Below, one piece after another: positions 1-8,860 of a DNA stretch of 64,000 nt. A program made the translations under genes and the position numbers. Each line of letters begins with the position of its first letter. The stretch's first letter is position 1. This DNA comes from Ancylobacter defluvii. Its GTDB lineage: Bacteria; Pseudomonadota; Alphaproteobacteria; Rhizobiales; Xanthobacteraceae. The notes beneath the pieces were generated by a model. It had not been told where the DNA came from and searched no databases. It saw only the letters and a program-made list of their open reading frames with translations. The stretch spans positions 1-64,000 of the forward strand of contig NZ_JAHBGD010000012.1 in assembly GCF_018390605.1 (NCBI RefSeq). The letters run 5' to 3'.

Positions 1-89
1 CCCAGGCCGGAAAGACGCTTCAACGTGTCAACCGATGCCGACACACGCGGCTCGAGCGACGGATCTTCACTGAAAACACTGATACGCAT
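1..89 (-). CDS. pntA: NAD(P) transhydrogenase subunit alpha, N-terminal fragment
   Basis: Only the first 29 codons lie in the window; the gene runs off the left edge on the minus strand. The peptide begins MRISVFSEDPSLEPRVSAS and goes on to a D-T-L-K-R-L stretch. This matches the start of the alpha subunit of proton-translocating transhydrogenase, typically MKIxVPKExxPGExRVAxTP. The enzyme transfers hydride between NADH and NADP+ at the cytoplasmic membrane, coupled to proton movement. It starts 8 bases after the stop of the small cytochrome oxidase subunit IV gene, a pairing I know from other alphaproteobacteria, so the two are probably one operon. The product name is inferred from a short stretch. 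Confidence 0.65.
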   Translation of the reverse strand, partial: MRISVFSEDPSLEPRVSASVDTLKRLSGL

Positions 90-97
90 GGCAATAC

Positions 98-391
98 TCA
101 CGAAGTGACGATCAGCAGCAGCACCAGCAGGCCGAGCAGGCCGCCGATGATGCCCGGCTTGCCGCTCTCGGAGGCGAGGCCGATGGCGGTGCTCACGATG
201 ATGGCCAGCGTCGCCAGGGTGAACAGCCCCCAGTGCCCGTTCACGCCACCGATCGCCAGCGCGACCATGAGGCTGCAAATCGACAGTGTGCCGACGAGGG
301 TCAGCTTCACGAAGAAGCCATAGGTGCCCTCATGTTCGGCATAATCATTGCCGGTGGCGGTGGCGTATTCGGGCGCTCCGTGGTCAGCCAT
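98..391 (-). CDS. aa3-type cytochrome c oxidase subunit IV (small bacterial type)
   Basis: A 97-residue protein with a short soluble N-terminus (MADHGAPEY, then A-T-A-T-G-N-D-Y-A-E-H-E-x-T-Y) and two hydrophobic segments at roughly residues 30-68 and 80-97. The polar motif ahead of the first membrane helix is the hallmark of the alphaproteobacterial aa3 oxidase subunit IV family (COX4_pro_2). It would be an accessory subunit of the terminal oxidase in the cytoplasmic membrane. The oxidase core subunits are not nearby; the downstream partner is pntA, as often seen in this lineage. The full family length is present. Confidence 0.85.
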   Translation of the reverse strand: MADHGAPEYATATGNDYAEHEGTYGFFVKLTLVGTLSICSLMVALAIGGVNGHWGLFTLATLAIIVSTAIGLASESGKPGIIGGLLGLLVLLLIVTS

Positions 392-528
392 GCGACCCCC
401 CTTCTAATGGATAATGTCAGCCACCGTCCGCTTTAGCGGAAGTCGTCCCCTGCGGCAACGCCGGGGACGCCGATGGCCATGGGCGCGTCAAGGCGTCGCG
501 CAGCACCGCGCCGCGCCCGCCCGCCGCG

Positions 529-1470
529 TCAGGCTATCGCCGCGCTCGGCGCCGCCACCGGCGCCTCGGCGATGGCGGCGAGCGCCGCGGCCACCGCGTC
601 GCGGTGCTCGGTCAGCCCCTTATAGGCGAGCTGCGCCGGATCGAGCGACAGGATCTGCTCGCGCAGGCGGGCCGCCAGATCGCGGCCCTCCGGATGGCGG
701 CGGAACGCCTCGAACGGATCGACATGGATGCGCACGGTGAACAGGAGATCGCCGCTCGAAGGCAGCCGCCGCAACGTCTGGCGCTCGACGCGCACGAAGG
801 CGGCGGCGTCGAGATTGGCCGGGTCGTCGAACCAGTCGCGCGGGCGTTCCTTGGATTCGGGATGATGCAGCTCGGCATCGGGATAGATCGACCAGTTCAC
901 CCGCCAGACCGGCTGCTCGACCTTGAGGTTGTCGAAGATACGGTTCATCACCCGCGCCATCTTGTCGGGGTAGCCGGGAACCGCGGCGTGCAGCCCGTCC
1001 AGCGACTGGCCGAACTTCTCCGCCAGCGACCAGGCGGAGGGAAAGCACAGCACCGCCGCCACCAGCCGATAGCCTGCCTCGCCGGGCGTGAGCAGCAGCA
1101 GATCGTCGGAGACGATGCGACCGGCGGTCGCGAAGGGCGGCTCGCTCTCGTCGTCGAGATCGACGGCGAGGCCGGCGGGGATGACCGTGAGGCGGCGGCC
1201 GTCGAGCCGGTAGCGCTCCGGGAAGCGCTCGACCAGATGGGCGACCAGCAGTTCCAGCGCCTCGCGCTGGGAGGCGCGGGTGCCGGCCTCCTCGCGCAGC
1301 ACGACGTCGCGCTTGCCGGCGAGCAGCCGGGCGCGCTCGGCGAGCGTCTCGGCGAGGCGCGGATCCGGCTCGATCCACTCGGCGAGATCCAGCGGAGCGA
1401 GGGCGATGGAGAACGGCTTCCTGGAGCCGTCGAACGGGGTATGCGCGAAGGAATCGGCGGCGGCGGACAT
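529..1470 (-). CDS. DUF3445 / heme-dependent oxidative N-demethylase family protein
   Basis: A 313-residue soluble protein. The start at 1470 gives MSAAADSFAHTPFDGSRKPF; the 33 extra upstream codons look non-coding, so I did not use the longer frame. Family-like stretches include an N-terminal P-F-x-I-A-L-A-P-L-D segment, F-P-S-A-W-S-L-A-E-K near the middle and V-W-R-V-N-W-S-I-Y. They match the DUF3445 (PF11927) family, some members of which are heme-dependent oxidative N-demethylases acting on small methylated amines. No amine-utilisation neighbours are visible, so the substrate cannot be told. It appears to be a single-gene unit. Confidence 0.75.
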   Translation of the reverse strand: MSAAADSFAHTPFDGSRKPFSIALAPLDLAEWIEPDPRLAETLAERARLLAGKRDVVLREEAGTRASQREALELLVAHLVERFPERYRLDGRRLTVIPAGLAVDLDDESEPPFATAGRIVSDDLLLLTPGEAGYRLVAAVLCFPSAWSLAEKFGQSLDGLHAAVPGYPDKMARVMNRIFDNLKVEQPVWRVNWSIYPDAELHHPESKERPRDWFDDPANLDAAAFVRVERQTLRRLPSSGDLLFTVRIHVDPFEAFRRHPEGRDLAARLREQILSLDPAQLAYKGLTEHRDAVAAALAAIAEAPVAAPSAAIA

Positions 1471-1602
1471 GCGTGGACTTCCCGGCAGTGAATGCCGATT
1501 TGTCCGCCCGCAGCCGCCGGCAGGGCAAGCCCAAAATCCGGGCACCCTCAGAAGCGACGGGCAGGGCATGGAAGCGCCCTGCCCGCGCCGCGCCGCAGCG
1601 CC

Positions 1603-3441
1603 TCAGCCTTCCATCGCCTCCAGCTCGCCGATCATCCGGTCGATGAGGTTGAGGCCGGTCTGCCAGAACGCCGGATCGCGGGCATCGAGGCCGAAGGGCT
1701 TCAGGAGCTCGGAATGATGCTTGGTGCCGCCCGCCGCCAGCATGGCGAGATAGCGCTCGGCAAAGCCCTCGGCGGCGTTCTCGTAGACGGCGTAGAGCGA
1801 GTTCACCAGGCAATCGCCGAAAGCATAGGCATAGACATAGAACGGCGAGTGGATGAAGTGGCCGATATAGACCCAGTAGGTCTCGTAGCCCGGCCCGAGA
1901 TGGATGCCCTCGCCGAGGCTGGTGGACTGCACGTCCATCCAGATCTCGCAGATGCGCTCGGCGGTGAGTTCGCCCGACTTGCGCTCGGTGTGGATGCGGC
2001 GCTCGAAGGTGTAGAAGGCGATCTGGCGCACCACCGTGTTGATCATGTCCTCCACCTTGGAGGCCAGCATCGCCTTGCGCGCCGCCTTGTCGGGCGCGGC
2101 GTCGAGCAGCCGGCGGAAGGTGAGCATCTCGCCGAAAACCGAGGCGGTCTCGGCCAGCGTCAACGGGGTCGGAGCCATCAGCGCGCCGTTCGGGCCCGCG
2201 AGCACCTGATGCACGCCATGGCCGAGTTCATGGGCGAGCGTCATCACGTCGCGCGGCTTGCCCATATAGTTGAGCAGAACATAGGGATGCACCGAGGGCA
2301 CGGTCGGGTGCGCGAAGGCGCCGGTCGCCTTGCCCGGCCGCACACCGGCATCGATCCAGCTCTTGTCGAAGAAGTCGCGGGCGATGTCGGCCATGCGCGG
2401 CGAGAAGGTGGAATAGGCGCCGAGCACGGTGTCGCGCGCCTCGTCCCAGGCGATCGGCCGGGTCTCGACCTTGGGCAGCGGCGCGTTGCGGTCCCAGTGT
2501 TCCAGCTTGTCCTTGCCGAACCACTTGGCCTTCAGCTTGTAGTAGCGGTGCGACAGCCGCGGATAGGCCTCGTGAACCGAGGACACCAGCGCATCGACCA
2601 CCTCGCGCTCGACGCGGTTCGCCAGATGCCGCGAATCCGCGATGTCCTGGAAGCCGCGCCAGCGGTCGGAGATGTCCTTGTCCTTGGCCAGCGTGTTGGT
2701 GATGAGGGTGAACAGCCGCTGATTCTCGCCGAACACCTTGGCTAGCGCGTCGGCACCGGCCTTGCGCTTCTTCTCTTCCGGCTCGGCGAGATAGTTCAGC
2801 GTCGGCTCCAGCGGCAGGCTCTTGCCGTCGATCTCGAAGCGCAGCCCGGCGATGGTCTCGTCGAACAGACGGTTCCAGGCGCCGCGCGAGGTCACGCCCT
2901 TCTCGTGGAACAGCTGCTCGATACGGTCCTCGAGCTGGTAGGGCTTGTCGGCGCGGACATCGTCGATCCACGGCCGGTAATAGCCGAAGGCGGGATCGGC
3001 CAGCGCCGCTTCCATCTTGCCGTCGTCGAGCCGGTTCAGCTCCAGCGTGAAGAACAGCAGGTGGGTGGAGGCGTCGGTGAGCTTCTCCTGCACGTCGCCA
3101 TAGAACTTGGCGCGAACCGGATCGGTGGTGTCGCCGGAATAGATGAGGCCGGCATAGGAATACAGCCGGCCGAGCAATTCCTCGATGCCCTCATAGCGCT
3201 TGAGCGCCCTGGCCATCTCGCCGCCGGCATCGACGCCGTCGAGCATGGCTTCGAGCCGGCCCTTGTAAGCCTGCTCGAAACCGGCGCATTCGGCCTGGGC
3301 GCGGTCGAGATCGGCCTTCAGCTCGGGCGAATCCATGCCGGGATAGAGGTCGGAGAGGTCCCACTGGGGCAGCTTGCCGAGCGCGACGCCTCCGTCCGAG
3401 GTGGGGGACAGGGCGGGATGACGGTTCTGACGGGGAAACAT
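1603..3441 (-). CDS. pepF: M3 family oligoendopeptidase F
   Basis: A 612-residue cytosolic zinc metallopeptidase that degrades short peptides. The catalytic H-E-L-G-H is at residues 404-408, and the following A-E-T-A-S-V-F-G-E segment supplies the third ligand, as in family M3. The N-terminus (L-P-x-W-D-L-S-D-L-Y-P-G) is the typical PepF opening. A GGAG precedes the ATG at 3441 by about 5 bases, and the length is normal for PepF. It sits alone, divergent from the phosphatase-like gene at 3583, so the 141-base gap should hold both promoters. No export signal is seen. Confidence 0.9.
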   Translation of the reverse strand: MFPRQNRHPALSPTSDGGVALGKLPQWDLSDLYPGMDSPELKADLDRAQAECAGFEQAYKGRLEAMLDGVDAGGEMARALKRYEGIEELLGRLYSYAGLIYSGDTTDPVRAKFYGDVQEKLTDASTHLLFFTLELNRLDDGKMEAALADPAFGYYRPWIDDVRADKPYQLEDRIEQLFHEKGVTSRGAWNRLFDETIAGLRFEIDGKSLPLEPTLNYLAEPEEKKRKAGADALAKVFGENQRLFTLITNTLAKDKDISDRWRGFQDIADSRHLANRVEREVVDALVSSVHEAYPRLSHRYYKLKAKWFGKDKLEHWDRNAPLPKVETRPIAWDEARDTVLGAYSTFSPRMADIARDFFDKSWIDAGVRPGKATGAFAHPTVPSVHPYVLLNYMGKPRDVMTLAHELGHGVHQVLAGPNGALMAPTPLTLAETASVFGEMLTFRRLLDAAPDKAARKAMLASKVEDMINTVVRQIAFYTFERRIHTERKSGELTAERICEIWMDVQSTSLGEGIHLGPGYETYWVYIGHFIHSPFYVYAYAFGDCLVNSLYAVYENAAEGFAERYLAMLAAGGTKHHSELLKPFGLDARDPAFWQTGLNLIDRMIGELEAMEG

Positions 3442-3582
3442 GACGACTCCGGCGGGAGGTTTCTCAAGGGAGCAACAGATATCGTGCCCGACCGTCGGGG
3501 ATCAATGCGCGGCGCGCGCTCTTGATCGCTTCCCGCCGCCGCATCATGGTGACCGGGCACCGCCCTCCATACGGTTCCCGCC

Positions 3583-4359
3583 ATGAAACCCGCCGCCCGC
3601 CGTTCCAAATTTTCCAGTCTCGGCCTCTCCGCCGCTGCCGTCCTTCTCGCCATAGCCGGCGCGGGCGCGGCCTCGCGGCCGGCGGAGGCGGCACCGAAAC
3701 GCATCGTCATCGTGCGGCATGGCGAGAAGGCCGGGCCGCTCGCGCTGTGCAGCGTCGGCAAGGAACGGGCGCAGGCACTGGCAGCACAATATCTTTCGCC
3801 GACCAGCCCGATGAGCCTGATCGCCAAGGATCCGCCGGCGGCGATCATGGTGATGACGCTGCACACGCTGGAGACGGCGCGGCCGATCGGCAAGGCCTGG
3901 GGAATGAAGCTCGACGCGCCGGCGATCGCCCACGTGCCGATCCGCAACGACCGCTACTTCAACGCCAAGCTCAACAAGGTGAACCAGGACGTGGTGGCGG
4001 ATCTGATGGCCAATCCGCGCTGGCACGGGAAGACCGTGGTGATGGTGTGGGAGCATTTCCACATCGCCAGCGCGGCGCTGGAGGCCGAGTTCCCCGGCGA
4101 GCAGGCGACGCTGCGGCAATTGCTGCGGCTCGGCGAGATCGCGCCGGCGCGGATCGTGAATTCGCCCGGCGGGGTGCCGGACACCTGGCCGGATTCCAAC
4201 TTCAATTTCTTCTGGATCCTCGACTACGGCAGCGACACCGCGCAGCTGCCGTCGCGCTTCCGTGTCGTGCGGCAATATTTCCAGCCGCCCTACGCAGCGC
4301 TGCCGTCAAACGACTGGGGGGCGGAGGAACCGTTGCCCGCCGGTTCCGGCTGCAGCTGA
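3583..4359 (+). CDS. exported histidine phosphatase-like protein
   Basis: A 258-residue protein with an N-terminal signal peptide (basic M-K-P-A-A-R-R-S-K, a hydrophobic core near residues 12-27, an A-S-R-P-A-E-A-A cleavage region). The R-H-G-E-K motif follows at about residue 46. It is the phosphohistidine box of the histidine phosphatase (phosphoglycerate mutase-like) superfamily, where the His is transiently phosphorylated. A later W-E-H-F-H-I stretch may supply the second catalytic His. The product is presumably periplasmic; its substrate is unknown. It is not close to the classic phytase or acid phosphatase forms, so only the superfamily is claimed. Confidence 0.65.
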   Translation: MKPAARRSKFSSLGLSAAAVLLAIAGAGAASRPAEAAPKRIVIVRHGEKAGPLALCSVGKERAQALAAQYLSPTSPMSLIAKDPPAAIMVMTLHTLETARPIGKAWGMKLDAPAIAHVPIRNDRYFNAKLNKVNQDVVADLMANPRWHGKTVVMVWEHFHIASAALEAEFPGEQATLRQLLRLGEIAPARIVNSPGGVPDTWPDSNFNFFWILDYGSDTAQLPSRFRVVRQYFQPPYAALPSNDWGAEEPLPAGSGCS

Positions 4360-4425
4360 TCCTTCGCCCCCCGACGCACGCCGGAGAGAACGTGCGTATT
4401 CCGGGTCCGCAGGTGCCGGCCGAGC

Positions 4426-4695
4426 TTAGTCCACGGCGCGCTTCAGCTGCTGGCCGGGCGAGTTGTAGCTCTTATAGAGCGGCGCGAGGATCGGCTCGAA
4501 CAGCCCGTTCTGGCGATTCTGCCGAACCTGCTGGCGACGCACGCGCTCACGTTCACGCACTTCCTTCTGCTCCTCGCTGCCGATGGCGGGCAGCGGACTG
4601 ATCGCCGTGGTGGTGGCATGCACCGGCGCGGTGGCGAAGACCGGCAGGACGACCATGGCGGCGAGCGCGGCAATGCCAAGCTTCTTCGAGATCAT
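4426..4695 (-). CDS. small secreted protein of unknown function
   Basis: I do not recognise a family. An 89-residue product starting M-I-S-K-K-L-G has a clear Sec signal peptide (hydrophobic to about residue 22, then A-P-V-H-A). A charged middle rich in Arg, Glu and Gln follows, ending in a Y-K-S-Y-N-S-P-G-Q-Q tail. The second of two adjacent ATGs is chosen because GGGAGG lies 5 bases from it and only 2 from the first. Probably periplasmic. No partner genes are adjacent: the histidine-phosphatase gene is convergent, and an empty stretch plus tRNA-Val lies on the other side. Confidence 0.6.
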   Translation of the reverse strand: MISKKLGIAALAAMVVLPVFATAPVHATTTAISPLPAIGSEEQKEVRERERVRRQQVRQNRQNGLFEPILAPLYKSYNSPGQQLKRAVD

Positions 4696-5173
4696 CATTA
4701 CCTCCCGATGAGTATTGAACTGCTCAATCAATGCGGGAGAACGGCTTTTGTTTCATGGTGCCGATGAATTTACGCATGCCGGCCGACATATTGTCTTCGC
4801 ATGGTGGCGAAACGAAAGCCCAACGGCCGCGTGAACAGGCTCCGGCCGACGCGGCTGCACGACATGATCTGCCCGCCGCAGCTGCGACATGGAACAATTT
4901 TGCGATTATTTTACTTCGGATCTTTCACGCGCATTTTAGCCTGCGCAGCGTGAGGCCCAGCAGGCGATTTCACCGGCGGCCGGACGGCAGGCACGCGTGA
5001 AACTGGCGGTCGCGTGGCGATTGGAAGCCCGGCGGTGCGGGGCGGATGGCGGCCCGGCTTGCGCGCTCATATGGCAACGTCAGGCCACCAAGCCGGCGGC
5101 ATCAACGCCGGCTACGGCGCGATGCAGGAGGTGCCATCGCAAAACAACATGTCGGCTGAATTATTGGTCGGAA
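4696..5173. other. intergenic stretch without a recognisable gene
   Basis: About 480 bases between the small secreted protein and tRNA-Val. Part of it (about 4880-4940) is noticeably AT-richer than the surroundings. The open frames here have no ribosome site or family resemblance. It should contain the promoter of the minus-strand gene ending at 4426. I see no hairpin with a T-run. Confidence 0.5.
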
Positions 5174-5248
5174 TGGTGGGCGCGACAGGGATTGAACCTG
5201 TGACCCCCTCGATGTCAACGAGGTGCTCTCCCGCTGAGCTACGCGCCC
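5174..5248 (-). tRNA. tRNA-Val (anticodon GAC), CCA encoded
   Basis: On the minus strand a 7-bp acceptor stem GGGCGCG/CGCGCCC encloses a D-arm (TAGCTCAGCGGGAGAGC). The anticodon arm is CCTCG-TTGACAT-CGAGG with anticodon GAC, and the T-arm contains GGTTCAATCC. The discriminator A is followed by an encoded CCA at 5174-5176. It reads GUC and GUU valine codons. All cloverleaf elements are intact. It is a single tRNA, upstream of no other RNA gene in this window. Confidence 0.97.
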
Positions 5249-5398
5249 ATTCCGTCCGGGATGCCGGGGCAGCCCGGCGGGCACCCCTATAACCACAAGC
5301 CGCGTCCGGCGCAAGCGCCCCGCATCGGCATCGGAACCAGGCTGGGGATGACGCAGGCCGCGACGACGGCGACGGGCGCCGCCGTCATGCTGGCGGCG

Positions 5399-5758
5399 TC
5401 ACGCCGCCAGCATCTTGCCGACCTCATTGACGAGGTCGCGCAGATGGAACGGCTTCGACAGGATCTTGGCATCCTTCGGCGCCTGGCTGTCGGCGTTCAG
5501 CGCCACCGCCGCGAAGCCGGTGATGAACATCACCTTGATATCCGGATCGAGTTCGGTCGCCTTGCGGGCGAGTTCGATGCCATCCATCTCCGGCATCACG
5601 ATGTCGGTCAGCAGCAATTCGAACGGCTCCTCGCGCAGCCGATCATAGGCCGAGCGGCCATTGTCGAACGACACGACCGAATAGCCGGCATTCTGCAGCG
5701 CCTTCACCAGGAAACGGCGCATATCGTTGTCGTCTTCGGCCAGCAGGATCTTCAGCAT
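5399..5758 (-). CDS. cpdR: CpdR-type single-domain response regulator
   Basis: A 119-residue receiver-only protein. Acidic pocket L-A-E-D-D-N-D-M, phosphoacceptor Asp in L-L-T-D-I-V-M-P-E-M-D-G, conserved Thr in F-I-T-G-F-A-A-V and Lys in S-K-P-F-H-L-R-D-L. The A-E-D-D-N-D-M-R-R-F-L-V-K-A-L stretch is diagnostic of CpdR. In alphaproteobacteria CpdR acts with the CckA-ChpT phosphorelay; unphosphorylated, it delivers substrates to ClpXP for cell-cycle proteolysis. The ATG at 5758 is preferred because GAGGTGA lies 5 bases upstream; an in-frame GTG is 9 bases earlier. It is divergent from the amidohydrolase at 6009. Confidence 0.9.
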   Translation of the reverse strand: MLKILLAEDDNDMRRFLVKALQNAGYSVVSFDNGRSAYDRLREEPFELLLTDIVMPEMDGIELARKATELDPDIKVMFITGFAAVALNADSQAPKDAKILSKPFHLRDLVNEVGKMLAA

Positions 5759-6008
5759 CGACGTCACCTCGGATTCGGGAGCGGGGCGGTCGGCCGGTTG
5801 CCCGCCCGCAACGCCGGGGAACTCCCCGCATGTTTCGCATACCGGGTACCGCGCCGGCTGTTAGCACATCGTGAATCCACGCTGGTGTGAACGATACGTG
5901 CTTTCTGAAACATTGCCGACCGTTCCACCGGCATCATGCGCGTGTTAGACAGATGCATGACAGGTGCGCCGCATAGAGCGCGCCCAAGAGGGAGCCAGCG
6001 TCGGGCAG

Positions 6009-6893
6009 ATGGCGATCATATCGGAGACGATAGATCCGGCCTTCGAGGTCGTGGAGCCCGACCCCGCCGTCGCGCCGTTCCTGTTCAATTCGCCCCATAG
6101 CGGCATCATCTATCCGCGGGCCTTCCTCGACCAGGTGCGGCTCGACATGCCCACTCTGCGCCGCTCCGAGGATTCGCTGGTCGACGAGCTGATTCGGCCG
6201 GTCACCGAGCTCGGCATGGGCTTCATGCGGGCACATTTCCCGCGCTGCTATCTCGACGTGAACCGCGAGCCCTACGAGCTCGACCCGCGCATGTTCGACG
6301 GCCGGCTGCCGGCCTATGCCAATACGCGCTCGATGCGGGTGTCCGGCGGGCTCGGCACCATCGCCCGCGTGGTCGGCGAGCAGCAGGAGATCTATGGCCG
6401 GCGCATTCCGGTCGACGACGCGATGGCGCGCATCGAGGCCTATTACAAGCCCTATCACCGCACCCTGCGCCGGATGATGGTGCAGATGCAGCGCAGCTTC
6501 GGCATCGCGGTGCTGGTCGACTGCCACTCCATGCCCTCGGGCGGTGGCCGCGACGAGCGCGCCCGCGTCGACATGGTGATCGGCGACCGCTACGGCACCA
6601 GCTGCGCCGGGGCGATCCCCGATTGCATCGAGGGCGAGTTACGGCGGCTGGGCTATTCGGTGGTGCGCAACAAGCCCTATGCCGGAGGCTTCATCACCGA
6701 GCATTACGGCAACCCGGCCTCGGGGATGCATGCGGTGCAGATCGAGATCAACCGCGCGCTTTACATGAACGAACGCACCTATCAGCGCAGCGAACAATTC
6801 GAAAATGTGCAGCGCGACCTCATCCTCGTGGCCCGCGCGCTGGCCGCCATCGCGCATCTGGAACTGGCGCCGGCGCGGGCGGCTGCGGAATAG
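6009..6893 (+). CDS. N-formylglutamate amidohydrolase family protein
   Basis: A 294-residue cytosolic hydrolase. Family motifs are present: F-N-S-P-H-S-G near the N-terminus (metal-binding His), D-V-N-R-E-P-Y-E-L-D in the first third, V-D-C-H-S-M-P in the centre and F-I-T-E-H-Y-G towards the C-terminus. Members release formate from N-formylglutamate in histidine breakdown, but copies beside cpdR and hisN in rhizobia are outside any hut operon, so the physiological substrate is uncertain. I use the ATG at 6009 (M-A-I-I-S-E-T), because the family similarity begins there; a GTG 45 bases upstream is also open. Confidence 0.85.
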   Translation: MAIISETIDPAFEVVEPDPAVAPFLFNSPHSGIIYPRAFLDQVRLDMPTLRRSEDSLVDELIRPVTELGMGFMRAHFPRCYLDVNREPYELDPRMFDGRLPAYANTRSMRVSGGLGTIARVVGEQQEIYGRRIPVDDAMARIEAYYKPYHRTLRRMMVQMQRSFGIAVLVDCHSMPSGGGRDERARVDMVIGDRYGTSCAGAIPDCIEGELRRLGYSVVRNKPYAGGFITEHYGNPASGMHAVQIEINRALYMNERTYQRSEQFENVQRDLILVARALAAIAHLELAPARAAAE

Positions 6894-7195
6894 CCCAGCA
6901 TTTTCATTCGCTTATGCGGGACATGACGATTTCTTATCGGACGATGCGAAACGCCGCAGTTCAGCCTTGCATTTTGGGAATGAGAGATATACCAATTCTG
7001 CACGCTCGGTTCTGACGGAGCGCTTCCCATCCCGGTGCGGGATTTCAGACCACGACGGCGACGCCGTGGGCGGAGCGCGATACGGAAACGAGATGGCCCT
7101 CTTCCGGGTGTCGAAAGACATCATGCCGAAGGGATCGCCGGGAACGCGACAAGACGGCTCACAGCCGCCACGCCCCGGACCGATGCCGACGGCAC

Positions 7196-7292
7196 AAAAG
7201 AAAGAGGCCGCTCACACGAAGGAGAGCGGCCCAAGTCTAGGGAGGAAACGCCCAAGGAGGGCTGCACGGAGCGACGCCAATCGCTGCGTGCG
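7196..7292 (-). ncRNA. MmgR/suhB (alpha-r8)-type small RNA, copy A
   Basis: On the minus strand, from an estimated start near 7292, comes a 5' arm ending GCCCTCCTTGGGCG (stem-loop exposing CUCCUU). Then follows the unpaired decamer TTTCCTCCCT, AGACTTG, and a terminator hairpin GGCCGCTC-loop-GAGCGGCC followed by TCTTTCTTTT. The decamer is, from memory, the conserved single-stranded element of rhizobial MmgR (Rfam suhB family). Both C/U-rich segments can pair with Shine-Dalgarno sequences. 39 bases spanning loop, decamer and terminator arm are identical in copies B and C. Copy A diverges in its 5' arm. Length is about 97 nt; ends are estimated from promoter and T-run. Confidence 0.75.
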
Positions 7293-7298
7293 AGACAG

Positions 7299-7327
7299 AA
7301 GATGAATGCGCATTGCGGATTAATCAA
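7299..7327 (-). promoter_or_regulatory. promoter of sRNA copy A
   Basis: On the minus strand, TTGATT (7327-7322) and CATCTT (7304-7299) are separated by 17 bases, a plausible housekeeping -35/-10 pair. The -10 position aligns exactly with the TATTAT of copies B and C when the three RNAs are aligned on their common ATTGGCGT segment. Confidence 0.55.
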
Positions 7328-7445
7328 GGCGGCAGGCGTCATTTTCTGGCATACCAGATACAACCAAATGACAGGTGTGGCTGATTTGTCGCGGTACGTG
7401 CCCTCTCGCTGGTGAGATTGCGCGTACTGTGCATGTCGGAGTGAC

Positions 7446-7482
7446 GGCCGGAACGGCGGCAAGCTGTTCCGGCCTTTTGTTT
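7446..7482 (+). terminator. rho-independent terminator, plus strand
   Basis: GGCCGGAAC, an 11-base loop, GTTCCGGCC and then TTTTGTTT. No protein gene ends nearby on this strand: the closest upstream gene stops at 6893, and between them lies sRNA copy A on the opposite strand. It may terminate a small plus-strand RNA starting somewhere around 7330-7400. I cannot fix a promoter for it. Confidence 0.6.
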
Positions 7483-7736
7483 CGACGTAGGCGCGGTCGT
7501 GCGCCTCCTGAAGGGCGTCACCGCGCCAGCACCACGATTTCTACCGCCCAGCCTCATAAGGGAAGGCGCGCGCCAGAGGCCGGGGCCCACGGCGGGAGAA
7601 CGCCGATGCGTGGCAGCTCGGCCGGAGCGCTAGCAGCGCATCGCGCGAAGGGGCATGGCATTGCCCCGAATGTCTGGCCCCCAATGTCTGGCGCGTGGCG
7701 GCGCGAAACTCCGTCGAGGCCACGCCGCTCTCGCCT

Positions 7737-8335
7737 GCGTTTCGAGAACGGCTCAACCGGCTGGCAATGCCGAACTCGCCTGCCTTTCAGGAACCGTTGA
7801 ACTGCCGTTCGCGCCGTCCGCTCCTGCTGGGGTTTTACGTGTAGCTCCATTCGGTAGCGACCGACCTGCCCTCCCCCCGCCTGCGACGGCTCAATACACA
7901 GCCATATCGCCTACGCCGCTTGCGTACCGGAGACAGCTCGACCCACCGGGATGTCGCGGGCTTTCCGGCGTTTGACAGCAGCCGCCTCCCGCGTTTCGAG
8001 AACGGCGCACCATCACGGCCGAGCGCGCGCCTGCCCCTCAGGGACCGTTCGGCCGACGGCCGCGCCGTCCGCCCTGGCGCGCGTTTTACGGAGGCCCATT
8101 CCGCAACGATACCCGGCTGTGTCATACGCGCCGCTAGCGTGCCGGGGACAGCTCGCCCCAGTGCCACGTCGCGGGCTTTCCAGCGTTTGGCAGACAGCCG
8201 GTCCGCGCGGGCAGGCTTGCCCTCGGCCTCGGGAGACGCGCGATCGAGAGTCGCGTCGCCTGATATCCCCGTAAAGACGCAGTATGACCGGAGCGCGAGA
8301 TAGGCTTCCCGGCGCTTAAAGGGCAGCCTGCTCCC
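7737..8335. repeat. degenerate tandem direct repeats, about 215-255 bp units
   Basis: Two long units and a shorter third share ordered blocks. GCGTTTCGAGAACGGC occurs at 7737 and 7991. GCCTGCC-x2-TCAGG-x-ACCGTT, GCGCCGTCCGC and GTTTTACG recur in both. GACAGCTCG followed by GTCGCGGGCTTTCC ends at 7966 and 8181. A GGCTTCCCGGCGCTTAAAG block near 8303-8320 resembles the end of a third unit. Frames do not stay open in step between units, so this is not a repeated protein. It lies between sRNA copies A and B. Confidence 0.6.
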
Positions 8336-8860
8336 GCGCGACGCGGCGGTCCTCGCCGGCCTGTCCTCCATATTAGAATCGGTTTGTTCGGGAGCCGGCC
8401 TTCACGACCTCTCTCATGTCATGTGCCGGAGCCTGCTGCGTTCCCGAGGTCGCTCGTCCGGCCGCAGCACAGTCTCCATCTGACCTTTCCGCAAAGACGC
8501 GAGATGATGACGGCGACGTGCGGGTGCGGCGAGAAACGGTCGCCAAGGCCGTGCTGTCAGCATGGCACGGTCAGGACTTGGCGTGATCAGGCGGCGCGAG
8601 CGAGAGGCCGCCGCCTGATAAGGCCTCGGCACCAGCCCGACAGGAAGACGGCCTGCCTCCGCGTCCGGCAACGGCAAAAATCCCCGGCAGGCACATATGC
8701 CGACCCGTTAAACAGGTGCAATCGACCCAGCATGGCGGAAAGCGGACGGCGTCCTATCGATGCGCAGGGGTGACCGGCAGCGGAAAATGCATGGAATTCG
8801 TCTCTCATACCCGCCGGCGCGGTGGCACGCCGGCACGGGCGGAACGACTTCGTCATGCAG

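Noticed and set aside
7835..8371. 178-residue minus-strand frame in the repeat array
   Set aside because: The frame is not maintained between repeat units and is broken by a stop in the neighbouring unit; no ribosome site.
8586..8619. Terminator between sRNA copies A and B
   Set aside because: There is a perfect 10-bp inverted repeat, but no T-run on either strand, so it is not called as a terminator.
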